Source of the DNA: Variovorax sp. EL159
GTDB taxonomy: Bacteria; Pseudomonadota; Gammaproteobacteria; Burkholderiales; Burkholderiaceae_C
DNA: 64,000 nt
Assembly (NCBI RefSeq): GCF_900100965.1
Contig: NZ_FMUJ01000003.1
Coordinates: 992,410-1,056,409, forward strand
Direction: 5' to 3'
Shown: positions 35,986 to 46,300 of the stretch, piece after piece
Position numbering within the stretch: position 1 is the stretch's first letter
Layout of the letters: each line of letters starts with the position of its first letter
Made by a program: the position numbers and the translations under genes
The notes under the pieces: model-generated
What the model saw: the letters and a program-made list of their open reading frames with translations, nothing else
Told to the model about the DNA's origin: nothing
The model's database searches: none

Positions 35986-36011
35986 ATACCCGCTTCGGCG
36001 GGTATTTTTTT
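35986..36011 (+). terminator. rho-independent terminator of the siderophore receptor gene
   Basis: ATACCCGC-TTCG-GCGGGTAT is a perfect 8-bp stem with a stable UUCG tetraloop, followed by seven T. A second hairpin just upstream (GGTACCGC/GCGGTACC, 35947-35968) adds to the structure. It lies about 50 bp after the stop codon. Confidence 0.92.
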
Positions 36012-36022
36012 GCCCGGCGGCA

Positions 36023-37525
36023 TCAGCCGCCGGATACGCCCTCTCGCAGGAACAGGCGATACGCTCCTGCATCGCCCACGGTCCGCAGACCATGCATATC
36101 AAGCGGCGGCAGGCGCGGCAGAACGGAAAGCGGCACAGCAATGAACAAGGGGGCGGGCGATGGCTCGCCAAGCACAGTGGCCAGTTGCCGGACATCTGGA
36201 ATCTGCAGCGCACGCCCGCTCGAATAGAAAGACGCCGAGAGCATGTGCGCCTGCATGAATGCCAACGGAACGTCGGGACGCCGTTGCGCGGCGTGGAGTT
36301 GCACCACCGCTTTCGCCGACTCGCTGCCGGCGCGGCCACCCAGAGTCAGTGCTGTCAGTCCTGCGCCGAGCAGCGTGGTGCTGGCCAGCGTACCGGCCCA
36401 CAATGCGCGCCGCGCGAGCCGCGCATCGAGGCTGCCAAGGTACCGCGCAGCCCACAGTGCCATGGGCGGCAGGCCGGGGAGCACATAGGTCCAGAGGGTG
36501 TTGCCGGCCGCGGTGAAGACGACACACGACGCCATGCCGCACATCAACAGGTAGAGGCCAAAGGAACGCTCCGCCGACTCGCGCCCATGTTGTCGCGCAA
36601 CGGGCCGCCCCTGCCTTCTCGCCCGCCACGCGACCCACGGCAACACGATGCTCCACGGCAAGCTGGCGATCAGGCCAAAGAGCCAGATGGTTCCGCGCGG
36701 AAAGGCATGCGCCGAACCGTAGCGATCACCTTGCCAGCCGGCCACCACGAAGCGGCTCCAATGCTCGCCGACGAAGAAATACGACAGGAATCCCGGCGTC
36801 TTCCACTCGGCCAGCACATACCACGGAGCAACGGCGGTGAGCAGCAGGAGTCCACCTCGCAGCCATGGCAGCGCGCGCCACGCGAGCCGGACATTGCCCG
36901 CCCACAAGGACCAGGCCCCGAGCGGCAGAAGCACCAGCACCCACCCCACCGGCCCCTTGGCCAGGGCAGAGATCCAGAGCCCGACAAAGAACAGCCAGCT
37001 TTCGCGCCGCCTGTCTTCGGACGATCCATGCAATGCCAACCAAAAGCCGCGCGTCGACAGCAGCACGCCCAGGCACAGCACCATGTCGGTCATCACGGCC
37101 CCGGCGGATACCCAGAAAAGAACAGTGCTTCCAAGAACAGGCAGCACGTAGATGGCGCGACGCATGCCGGTGCGGCGAGCCCAGTCGAAGGCCAGCAGCA
37201 CAATCGTCACGGCCATCAGGAAATGCGGCAGTCGGACCGCGAACTCGCCAACGCCGAACATCCGCATGCTGCCGGCGGACAGCCAGAACGACAGCGGCGG
37301 CTTGCCCCAGAACGGCACGCCGTCCGCGATCCACGGCGTGATCCAGTCGCCGGATTCGACCATCCGGCGCGCGATCTCGCCATAGCGCCCCTCGGTCGTG
37401 TCCATCAACGGATAGGCACCCAGCGATGCAAGGCGCAGCAAGGCCAGCACGATCAGCAGACCGGCAACACCACCGCCGAGCGACAGGCGCGCGGCGTGCC
37501 AGGCACGGGCCACCGGGGTCAGCAC
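36023..37525 (-). CDS. GT39-type lipid-linked-sugar glycosyltransferase (ArnT-like)
   Basis: The 500-residue polytopic protein has about ten to twelve transmembrane helices and the GT39/GT83 signature near the N-terminus: YPLMDTTEGRYGEIARRMVESGDWITP, with the acidic residues that bind the polyprenyl phosphate sugar, and GKPPLSFWLSA. Such enzymes transfer a sugar from a polyprenyl-phosphate donor to an acceptor in the periplasm (lipid A in ArnT, protein in PMT). Its start overlaps the GT2 gene by seven bases, so donor synthesis and transfer are coupled. The acceptor is unknown. Confidence 0.85.
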   Translation of the reverse strand: MLTPVARAWHAARLSLGGGVAGLLIVLALLRLASLGAYPLMDTTEGRYGEIARRMVESGDWITPWIADGVPFWGKPPLSFWLSAGSMRMFGVGEFAVRLPHFLMAVTIVLLAFDWARRTGMRRAIYVLPVLGSTVLFWVSAGAVMTDMVLCLGVLLSTRGFWLALHGSSEDRRRESWLFFVGLWISALAKGPVGWVLVLLPLGAWSLWAGNVRLAWRALPWLRGGLLLLTAVAPWYVLAEWKTPGFLSYFFVGEHWSRFVVAGWQGDRYGSAHAFPRGTIWLFGLIASLPWSIVLPWVAWRARRQGRPVARQHGRESAERSFGLYLLMCGMASCVVFTAAGNTLWTYVLPGLPPMALWAARYLGSLDARLARRALWAGTLASTTLLGAGLTALTLGGRAGSESAKAVVQLHAAQRRPDVPLAFMQAHMLSASFYSSGRALQIPDVRQLATVLGEPSPAPLFIAVPLSVLPRLPPLDMHGLRTVGDAGAYRLFLREGVSGG

Positions 37526-38538
37526 GGGCTGCCGGCGATGTGGCTGTCCATCTTCGGCGCCTGCGCCGGCAGGAAGACATCAATGAGAAAGATCGGGCGA
37601 TGCTTCGCCTCGGTGAAGATCCGCGCGACGTATTCGCCCAGCACACCGATGCAGAGCAGTTGCAGCCCGCCAAGAAAAAGCAGGCTCACGATGAGGGTAG
37701 GAAACCCGTGCACCGAGTCGCCCACGATCAGGGCCTTGACGAAAAAGTAGAAGGCATAGGCGAAGGCGCCACCGGCAGTGGCCAGTCCGAGCCAGGTGGC
37801 AAGCCTCAGCGGCATGGCCGAAAACGAAGTGACGCCTTCGACGGCAAGACCGACCAATTTGAAGAAGGGCCATTTGGTGGTGCCGGCCGCGCGCGCATCG
37901 CGGTCGAAGTCGAGGGTCGTCTGCGGAAATCCGATCCAGGCGAACAAGCCCTTCATGAAGCGCCCGCGCTCCGGGAGCTGGTTCAACGCGTCCACCGCGC
38001 GACGGCTCAGCAAGCGGAAGTCGCCCACGTCGCGAGGAATCGACACCTCGCTGATGCGTTCGATGAAACGATAGAAGGCCCTGGCAATACCGCGCCGCAG
38101 CCAGGACACCCCGTCCTGGCTGCGGCGGCGCATGTTGACGACATCGAAGCCGTCCTGCCATGCCTCCACCATGAGGGGAATCAGCTCGGGCGGGTCCTGC
38201 AGGTCGGCATCGATGACGACGACCGCCCTGCCCCTGGCCAGTTCCAAGCCGGCGCTCATGGCGGCTTCCTTGCCGAAATTGCGGGTCAGGCGTGCATATG
38301 CGATCTCCGGATGACTCGCGTGCAGCTGTTGCAGCAAACGCGGCGTATCGTCGTCGCTGCCGTCATCGACATACACCACTTCATACGGCAAGCCGATGCC
38401 TTCGAGCACACGACGCAATCGCCGATGGAACTCGGCGAGCACCGCCTGTTCGTTGAAGACAGGCACCACGACGCTGAGCGAGACCGACGGCTGCGGGCCA
38501 CCCGACGACCGAAGCAGTTGCGATGAGAGCAGGTTCAT
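37519..38538 (-). CDS. GT2 polyprenyl-phosphate glycosyltransferase (ArnC/GtrB-like)
   Basis: The 339-residue enzyme has an N-terminal GT-A domain (SVVVPVFNEQAVLAEF, VVYVDDGSDDDT, VVIDADLQDPPELIP with the DxD-like metal site) and two C-terminal transmembrane helices (about residues 240-290). That is the architecture of GtrB, ArnC and DPM1 enzymes that load a sugar on undecaprenyl phosphate. The ATG at 38538 starts just before the conserved strand; upstream in-frame sequence was not used. It partners the following GT39 gene. Confidence 0.88.
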   Translation of the reverse strand: MNLLSSQLLRSSGGPQPSVSLSVVVPVFNEQAVLAEFHRRLRRVLEGIGLPYEVVYVDDGSDDDTPRLLQQLHASHPEIAYARLTRNFGKEAAMSAGLELARGRAVVVIDADLQDPPELIPLMVEAWQDGFDVVNMRRRSQDGVSWLRRGIARAFYRFIERISEVSIPRDVGDFRLLSRRAVDALNQLPERGRFMKGLFAWIGFPQTTLDFDRDARAAGTTKWPFFKLVGLAVEGVTSFSAMPLRLATWLGLATAGGAFAYAFYFFVKALIVGDSVHGFPTLIVSLLFLGGLQLLCIGVLGEYVARIFTEAKHRPIFLIDVFLPAQAPKMDSHIAGSPC

Positions 38539-38699
38539 TGAAGTCCGGGAGGCGCTGCGATGCCGGGACGGCATCGATGGGGAGCGACGCGACTCTAGGA
38601 AAGGCAACTGACAGTCATCCGTCGTGAACATGACGAATATGTCATCGCGCTGCGCCTGCGGAAGTTGGGCAGCAGCCGGCGGCTCGACCAGCGGCTGAT

Positions 38700-40364
38700 T
38701 CAGAACATGGCGGCGAGTTGACCCCACAGGCGCGGCCCGCGGTTCATATCGGGCTGGGCCGCTTCACGCCCCATCGGCCACGCCGCGGTGAACGAAAAGC
38801 TCAGCCGCTCCGTGCTCCAGAGCACGCCCATCCCCGCGCCTTCGAGGTGACGCCGATTGCTGTCGCGGGTCCAGGGGCGGCGGTTGGTCTTCACCGAACC
38901 CGAGTCATGGAAGGCCAGCACCTGCCAGCCGGGTGCGGCCTGCCAGCGCAGTTCCGCCGTGGCCAGCCAGCCTTCGTCCCCGTTCGCTTCGCCCTGCGCA
39001 TAGGCGCGCACGCCCTGGCTGCCGCCAAGGCTGAACTTCTCCGCCGACGCGAGGTTCCGATTCGCCTGCTGGCCGCCCAGGCTCAGCGCCAGCGCGAGCC
39101 CCGGTGTCAGTGCCTGCAGGCGTTGCAGCTGGTAGTTGAACTTGCTGAAGCTGCCCGCGCTCTTTGCACTCGCCGCGTCCTGCAGCAGGCTGTCCGCATC
39201 GAGCTGGAGCCGCCCTGTCGTGAGGTTCAGCGCCAGCGCGTTGCGCGCGCCACCGCCCACGTCGTCCTGCCAGTCGCCATTGAGGCCGAGCACGACGTTG
39301 CGCAGATCGCTCTTCGTCGTGGTCGCGGTGCGGCCCACGGTGTCGCGCAGGGTCTTGTCGTCGAACTGCAGTTGCGCGTACCAGTTTGCCGTCTGGCTGC
39401 GCAGCAAGGGCTGGCGCAGGTAGATGCTGGCGATGCGGGCGCTGCCGTCCGCGTCGAGCACCTCGAAGTTCTTGCCCAGCCGGTAGTGCATGTTCGAGTA
39501 CGCCACGCCCACCCGCGTGCCCCACTCGCCCAGCGGCAACTGGTAGCCGATGCGCTCGTAGTGCAGTCGCGCGTCGCTGGCTTGCAGCCGCAGGCTGAGC
39601 TGGTCGCCGCGGTCGAGCGGGTTGTTCCAGTACAGGCTGGTGCCCACGCGGTACTGGCCGGTGTAGACGCTGCCGTAGTTGTCGAGGTCGACGCTGCCCT
39701 GGAACGCGCGGGTCTTCTGCACCTCGACCAGCAGGTCCGATGCACCGACCGCCGTGCCCGGCCGCAGGGTGGACTGGACCGCCACGCCGGGCAGGTCGGC
39801 CAGCGCCAGCAGGCTGCGCTGCAGCGTCTGCTCCTGCACGGCCGACTGCAGCGGCAGGCGCTGCAGCGGCGCCAGCGCCGAAGCTTCGAGCCCCGCTGCG
39901 TTGCGCAGTTCGACCTGGCCCAGCGTGCCTTCGAGCACGGCGATGTCGAGCACGCCGCCCTTGACCTCCTGTGCCGGCAGGTAGGCACGCGCGACAAGGT
40001 AGCCGGCTTCGCGGTAGTGGCGGGTGACGCGTTCGGCCAGCCCGGTGAGTTCGGCAAAGCTCAGCTCCTTGCCCACGGCGTCGGCCACGAGACGCTGAAG
40101 AGCGTCGGTGGCGAAGGCTGTGTTGCCGCTGAAACGGATGGCGAGCAGCGCCACGCGCGGGCCGCCTTCAGGCACCCGGCCGGCGACAGGGTCTGCAACC
40201 GACAGCGTGGGTGCCGGCGCAGGCGGCAACGGCACCGGGCCGCGCGGCTCCTGCAGGATCTGGCCCGCATCGGGCGGTGCGGCGAAAGCTTGCGCTGCGG
40301 CAAGCGCCAGCGCGCTGGACAACAGGGCCTGCGGAAGACGGCAGGTGCGGAACGTGGAAGGCAT
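38700..40364 (-). CDS. TpsB outer-membrane transporter (ShlB/FhaC/HecB family)
   Basis: The 554-residue Omp85-superfamily protein secretes its TpsA partner across the outer membrane. Signal peptide to about residue 28, a POTRA-type region (IRFSGNTAFATDALQRLV and YREAGYLVARAYLPAQEV), then a 16-strand barrel ending in LAAMF with a terminal Phe. The conserved loop-6 motif reads GVRAYAQGEANGDEGW (VRAY instead of the commoner VRGY/F). It follows the tpsA stop by 25 bp. Confidence 0.92.
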   Translation of the reverse strand: MPSTFRTCRLPQALLSSALALAAAQAFAAPPDAGQILQEPRGPVPLPPAPAPTLSVADPVAGRVPEGGPRVALLAIRFSGNTAFATDALQRLVADAVGKELSFAELTGLAERVTRHYREAGYLVARAYLPAQEVKGGVLDIAVLEGTLGQVELRNAAGLEASALAPLQRLPLQSAVQEQTLQRSLLALADLPGVAVQSTLRPGTAVGASDLLVEVQKTRAFQGSVDLDNYGSVYTGQYRVGTSLYWNNPLDRGDQLSLRLQASDARLHYERIGYQLPLGEWGTRVGVAYSNMHYRLGKNFEVLDADGSARIASIYLRQPLLRSQTANWYAQLQFDDKTLRDTVGRTATTTKSDLRNVVLGLNGDWQDDVGGGARNALALNLTTGRLQLDADSLLQDAASAKSAGSFSKFNYQLQRLQALTPGLALALSLGGQQANRNLASAEKFSLGGSQGVRAYAQGEANGDEGWLATAELRWQAAPGWQVLAFHDSGSVKTNRRPWTRDSNRRHLEGAGMGVLWSTERLSFSFTAAWPMGREAAQPDMNRGPRLWGQLAAMF

Positions 40365-40389
40365 CGGGGCGTGTCTCGTGAAAGGGGCA

Positions 40390-43300
40390 TCAATTGCAGG
40401 TCTGGCCCGGAGCCAGTCGCAGGCCGCAGTCCTGCACGTTCAACACCGCCGTCTGGCTGTTCGGCGCGGCGCGCTCCGGTGGCTCGAACACCGAACCCGG
40501 TGGGTCGGCCTGCAAGCGCTGCTGGACCACGCGCAGCAACGGATCGGTCGTTGTGACCGGCATGACAGGCACGGCCGGCGCGACAGGCACAACGGGCGCG
40601 GCACGCACGAGCAGCGTGCCGTCCGCGAAGCTCAGGGCGTAGTTGTCCGCGCCGAGCCCGCTGACGGCAATGCCGTAGCTGCCCGCGCCCGTTGCGCCCT
40701 GCGCGGTGCCGCCATAGACCAGGCTTCCGGTCAGCACGCCGCTGTTCTCGCCGACCACGAAGCCGCTGTAGCGCACGCCGTTGCCACCGCTGTAGGCGCG
40801 GCCGTCGGCGGTCTTGCTGTCGTCGTTGGCCGTCACGGTCAACGCGGCGCGGCCGATGTCGGCGGTGGTCGTGCCGCTGTTCGATGCCAGCACGTAGTTG
40901 CCTGCGTCGCTGCCCGACAGGCTGCTCGCGTAGTGGACCGCCTTGCCTGTGCCGGCGTTCTTGTCGCCGAACGCGCCGCTCTGCTGCAGCACCACGCTGT
41001 CGCCCGCGATGAGGCCATTCAACGCGCCACCGTTGAGCGTGGCCGTGGTGGAGCCGTCGTAGGTCTTGTTGGCGGCAACCGTGCCGCTGACGGTGAGCGT
41101 GGCCGCCGCGATGTCGGCCGTGGTCGTGCCGCTGCTCGATGCCAGCACGTAGTTGCCGGCGTCACCGCCGGTGATGCTGCTGGCGTAGCTGACGGTCTTG
41201 CCCGTCGCGGCGTTCTTGTCGCCGAATGCGCCGCTCTGGCTCAGCATCACGTTGTCGCCGGCGATCAGGCCGTTCAGCGTGCCGCCGCTCAGCGTGGTGG
41301 CAGTAGTGCCGTCGTAGGTCTTGTTGGCCGCGGTCGTGCCATTGACGGACAAGGTCACGCGCGCGATATCGGCCGTCGTCGTTCCGCTGCCCGACGCGAG
41401 CACGTAGTTGCCGGCATCCACGCCCGACAGGCTGCTGGCGTAGCTCACCGTCTTGCCGGTGCCAGCGTTCTTGTCGCCGAAGCTGCCGCTCTGGCTGAGC
41501 GTGACGGTGTCGCCAGCGATCACGCCACCCAATGCCCCACCGCTCAGCGTGGCGCCGGTGGTGCCGTCGTAGACCTTGTTGGCAGCGGTCGTGCCACTGA
41601 CGATCAGCATGGCTGCCGCAATGTCGGCCGTGGTCGTGCCGCTGCCCGACGCCAGCGCGTAGTTGCCGGCGTCGCTGCCTGCGATGCTGCTGGCGTAGTT
41701 CACCACCTTGCCCGTGCCGGCGTTCTTGTCGCCGAAGCTGCCGCTCTGGCTCAGCGTGACGGTGTCGCCGGCGATCACGCCACCCAACGCGCCACCGTTG
41801 AGCGTGGCATTCGTGGTGCCGTCATAGGTCTTGTTGGCGGCGGTGGTACCGTTGACGGACAACGTGGCGCGGGCGATGTCGGCCGTGGTCGTGCCGCTGC
41901 TCGATGCCAGTACGTAGTTGCCGGCGTCACCGCCCGAGAGGCTGCTGGCGTAGCTGACGGTCTTGCCCGTGCCCGCGTTCTTGTCGCTGAACGTGCCGCT
42001 CTGGCCGAGCACCACGCTGTCGCCGGCGATCAGGCCACCCAGGCTTGCACCGCTGAGCGTGGCGGACGTGTTGCCGTCGTAGGTCTTGTTGGCGGCCGTC
42101 GTGCCAGTCACCGTCAAGGTCGCCGCGCCGATGTTCGCGGTGGTCGTACCGCTGCTCGATGCCAGCACGTAGTTGCCGGCATCGCCGCCCGTGATGCTGC
42201 TGGCGTAGCTCACGGTCTTGCTCGTGCCTGCGTTCTTGTCGCTGAACGTGCCGCTCTGGCCGAGCACCACGGTGTCGCCGGCGACCACGCCGCCCAGCGC
42301 ACCGCCGCTCAGCGTGGCGGTGGTCGTGCCGTCGTAGATCTTGTTGGCAGCCGTCGTTCCGTTGACGGACAGCGTAGCGCGGGCAATGTCCGCGGTGGTC
42401 GTGCCGCTGTTCGACGCCAGCACGTAGTTGCCTGCGTCGCTGCCCGTGATGCTGCTGGCGTAGTTGACCGTCTTGCCCGTGCCGGCGCTCTTGTCGCCGA
42501 ACGTGCCGCTCTGGCTCAGCGTGACGGCGTCGCCGGCGACCACGCCACCCAAGGCTCCGCCGCTCAACGTCGCGGCCGTCGTGCCGTCGTAGATCTTGTT
42601 GAGCGCCGCGGTGCCGTTGACCGACAACGTGGCGCGCGCAATGTCGGCGGTGGTGGTTCCACTGCTCGACGCCAGCAGGTAGTTGCCGGCGTCGCTGCCC
42701 GTGATGCTGCTGGCGTAGCTCACCGTCTTGCCCGTGCCGGCGTTCTTGTCACCGAAACTGCCGCTCTGGCTGAGCACGACGGTATCGCCTGCGATGAGCC
42801 CACCGAGGCTTGCGCCGTTCAGCGTGGTCACCGTCGTGCCGTCGTAGGTCTTGTTGGCGGCGGTGGTGCCGTTGACTGACAGCATGGCGCGGGCGATGTC
42901 GGCCGTGGTCGTTCCATTGCTCGACGCCAGCACGTAGTTGCCGGCATCGCCGCCCGACAGGCTGCTGGTGTAGTTCACCGTCTTGCCGGTGCCCGCGTTC
43001 TTGTCGCTGAAGCTGCCGCTTTGGTTGAGCAGCACGGTATCGCCGGCGATCACGCCACCCAACGCGCCCCCGCTCAGCGCGGCGCCCGTGGTGCCGTCGT
43101 AGGTCTTGTTGGCTGCCGTGGTGCCGCTGACGGTCAAGGTCGCCGCACCGATGTCCGCGGTGGTGCTGCCCGCCACCACGAAATAGTTGCCGCTGTCGCT
43201 GCCGCCGAGGCTGTTGGCGATGGTCACTGTCTTGCCGGTACCGGCGTTTTTGTTGCCGAAGACACCGCTCTGGCTGAGCGTGACGATGTCGCCACCGATC

Positions 43301-46300
43301 ACGCCGCCCAAGGTGCCGCCGCTGAGCGTGGCAGCGGTCGTTCCGTCATAGGTCTTGTTGGCGGCCGTGGTCCCGCTGACGCTCAACGCGGCGCGGGCAA
43401 TGTCGGCCGTGGTCGTGCCGCTGTTCGACGCCAGCACGTAGTTGCCGGCATCGCTGCCTGCGATGCTGCTGGCGTAGCTCACCGTCTTGCCCGTGCCGGC
43501 GTTCTTGTCGCTGAAGCTGCCGCTCTGGCTCAGCGTGACGGTGTCGCCGGCAATCAGACCGCCCAGAGTGCCGCCACCGAGCACGGCGCCGGTGGTGCCG
43601 TCGTAGGTCTTGTTGGCGGCCGTCGTGCCGTTCACCGTCAAGGTCGCCGCGCCGATGTTGGCGGTGGTCGTGCCGCTGCCGGATGCCAGCACGTAGTTGC
43701 CCGCATCGCCGCCCGCGATGCTGCTGGCGTAGGTCACCGTCTTGCCCGTGCCCGCGTTCTTGTCACTGAAGCTGCCGCTCTGGCTCAGCGTGACGATGTC
43801 GCCACCGATCAGGCCACCGAGGCTGCCGCCGCTGAGCACGGCACCGGTGGTGCCGTCGTAGGTCTTGTTGGCGGCCGTCGTGCCGTTCACCGTCAACGTG
43901 GCGGCGCGGATGTCGGCCGTGGTGGGCGTAAGGCCCGCCACCACGATGTAGTTGCCGGCGTCGCTGCCGGAGAGGCTGTTGGCCACATTCACCAACTTGC
44001 CCGTGCCCGCGTTCTTGTCGCTGAACGTGCCGCTCTGGCTCAGCGTGACGTTGTCGCCAGCGACCAGCCCGCCCAGGCTGCCGCCGCCGACGGTCGCGGC
44101 CGTGGTGCCGTCGTAGGTCTTGTTGCTCGCCGTCGTGCCGTTCACCGTCAGCGTGGCGGCGGTGATGGTGGCCGTACCGGCGGCAAAGCTCAGGTCGTAG
44201 CCCAGTTGCGACGAGTACAGCCCGCCGATGCCGATGCTGTAGCTGCCCACGTTCTTGCTGCTGCTGTTGCCGTAGGCCACCGTGCCGAGGATGAGGCCGC
44301 GATTCGCGCCGGGGTCGCTGGTCGCATAGCCGCTGCCGCTGCCGAAGGCGGTGGTTCCGTCGTAGGTCTTGGTGGCGCTGTCGGCGCTCACCGTCAGCCC
44401 GGTCATGAACGCGCGCAGCATCGGCGCGGTGCTGCCTTGGTAGATGCGCCAGACCGCCGAGCTGCCGCCTGTGGTTGCCATGTTCCAGCCGGCGAAGCTG
44501 CTGGCCTGCATCATCTGCGCGCTGGTCAGCCCGGTGCCGCCGCCACCGCTGCCGCCCTGCCCGGTGGTCTCGGTGTTCCAGTAGCTGTTGCTGGTGCTTC
44601 CCCCCAGGTTCCAGCCCACCAGGCCACCCGTCGCGGAGGGGCCGTTGACCTGGCCGCTGGCGTAGGCATTGTTGACACTGCCCTGGTTCTGCCCGACCAG
44701 CCCGCCGGTACCGTCGCCTCCGCCGCTCACGCTGCCCGTGGCATAGGCGGTGTCGATCGTGCCGCTCGTGTTTTCACCCACCAGCCCGCCGACGCTCGCT
44801 CCTTGGCCGCTCACGTTGCCGGTGGCGAAGGCGCTGGTGATGGTGCCGCCGCTGGTGTTCGTGCCGACCAGGCCACCGATCGCGTAGGAAGTGCCCGTCA
44901 CGGTGCCCGTTGCATAGGCGTTGGAGAGGCTGGCCCCCTGGTTCTGCCCCACCAGTCCGCCCACCCGTTGCTGGCCCTCGACGTTGCCCTTGGCATAGAC
45001 GCTGTCGATCGTGCCAAGGCTGGAGCCGACCAGCCCGCCGACGTACGAGTGGCCCGCCGCACGCACATTGCCCGTGGCATAGGCGTTGCGCACAGACCCG
45101 CTGCCGGAGTTCTGGCCTACCAGCCCGCCCACGTGGTTGCCGCTGCTGCCAGTGCCTGTCACGAAGCCCGTGGCATAGGCGTTGTTGATCGCACCGGCGC
45201 TCTGCCCCACCAGCCCGCCGATGAAGCTGGCGGTGCCGGTCACCTGGCCGCCCGCGCGCACGTTGCTGAGGCTGGCGCCGCCTGTGGTGATGCCGACCAG
45301 CCCGCCGATGTAGTTGTTGCCGCTCACCGCGCCCGTGGCGTAGGCGTTGTCGATGTGCCCGTCGCCACCGCCGGCCAGCCCGCCGATGCCGCGGTCGCCG
45401 CTCACGTCGCCTGTGGCATAGGCGCTGTCGATCGCGCCGTAGCTGCGCCCAACCAGTCCGCCAACGTACCGCGCGCTGCCGCTCACCTGGCCCGTGGCGT
45501 AGGCATTGCGGATGCTGCCGCTGCCGCTGTTCTCGCCGACCAGTCCACCCACCCCATCGGCGCCCCCGCTGACGGTGCCGGTGTTGTAGGCGTTGAAGAT
45601 GCTGCCGCCATTGCGCCCGACCAGCCCGCCGATGGTGCCGCCCGCGCTCAGGCTGCCGCCCGCCAGGCCGATGTCGCGAACCATCGCGCCGCCACCCGTG
45701 GTGCCGAACAGCCCCACGGCCCCGTTCGTCGAAACGATCTTCAGGTTGGAGATGGTGTGGTACAGCCCCGCGAAGGTCCCGCCGAACGCGTTGCCGCCCG
45801 ACGCCACCAGCGCATCGCCGTAGGTCGTGCCGGCCGCGTCCAGGTCCTGCGCCAGCGCATAGCGCCCGCCCAGGCCCTGGCTGTTGATGGTCAGCAGGTC
45901 GGCCATGCTGTGGATCAGCCGGTACCCATTGCCGTTGATGACCAGCGACGCGTTGGCGCCGCTGAGCGTGACCGGCGCGGCGAGCTGGTAGTCGGTGCCG
46001 CTCGCGACGCTCCCGGTGTTGGCGTAGTTGCCGAAGTTCAGCACCAGGCCAGCGGTGGCGCCGGTGGCGGTGATGGGCGCGTTGACGTTGATGTTTCGCC
46101 AGGCCTCCAGCGTGAGCACCGTGTTGGCGCTCCAGCTCACCGCCGCGTTGACGTTGATGTCGCCCGGGTCGCTGCCCGCGCCGTTGCTGGTGCGCAGCGT
46201 CACGCTGTTGTTGGCGAGGTTGCTCGCCAGCGTGGCGGCGCCGATGCCGCTGGCCGTGCCGGTGTTGCTGCCCGCGCTGATGGTGAAGTCAGTCGGATCG

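Noticed and set aside
40108..42879. Open frame of 923 codons on the plus strand across tpsB and tpsA
   Set aside because: It crosses from tpsB into the YDG array antisense and repeats the unit pattern without any recognisable protein feature.
40848..44157. Regular 255-bp repetition considered as a CRISPR or satellite array
   Set aside because: Units are tandem without spacers and each one encodes an in-frame YDG domain, so it is a protein-repeat array.
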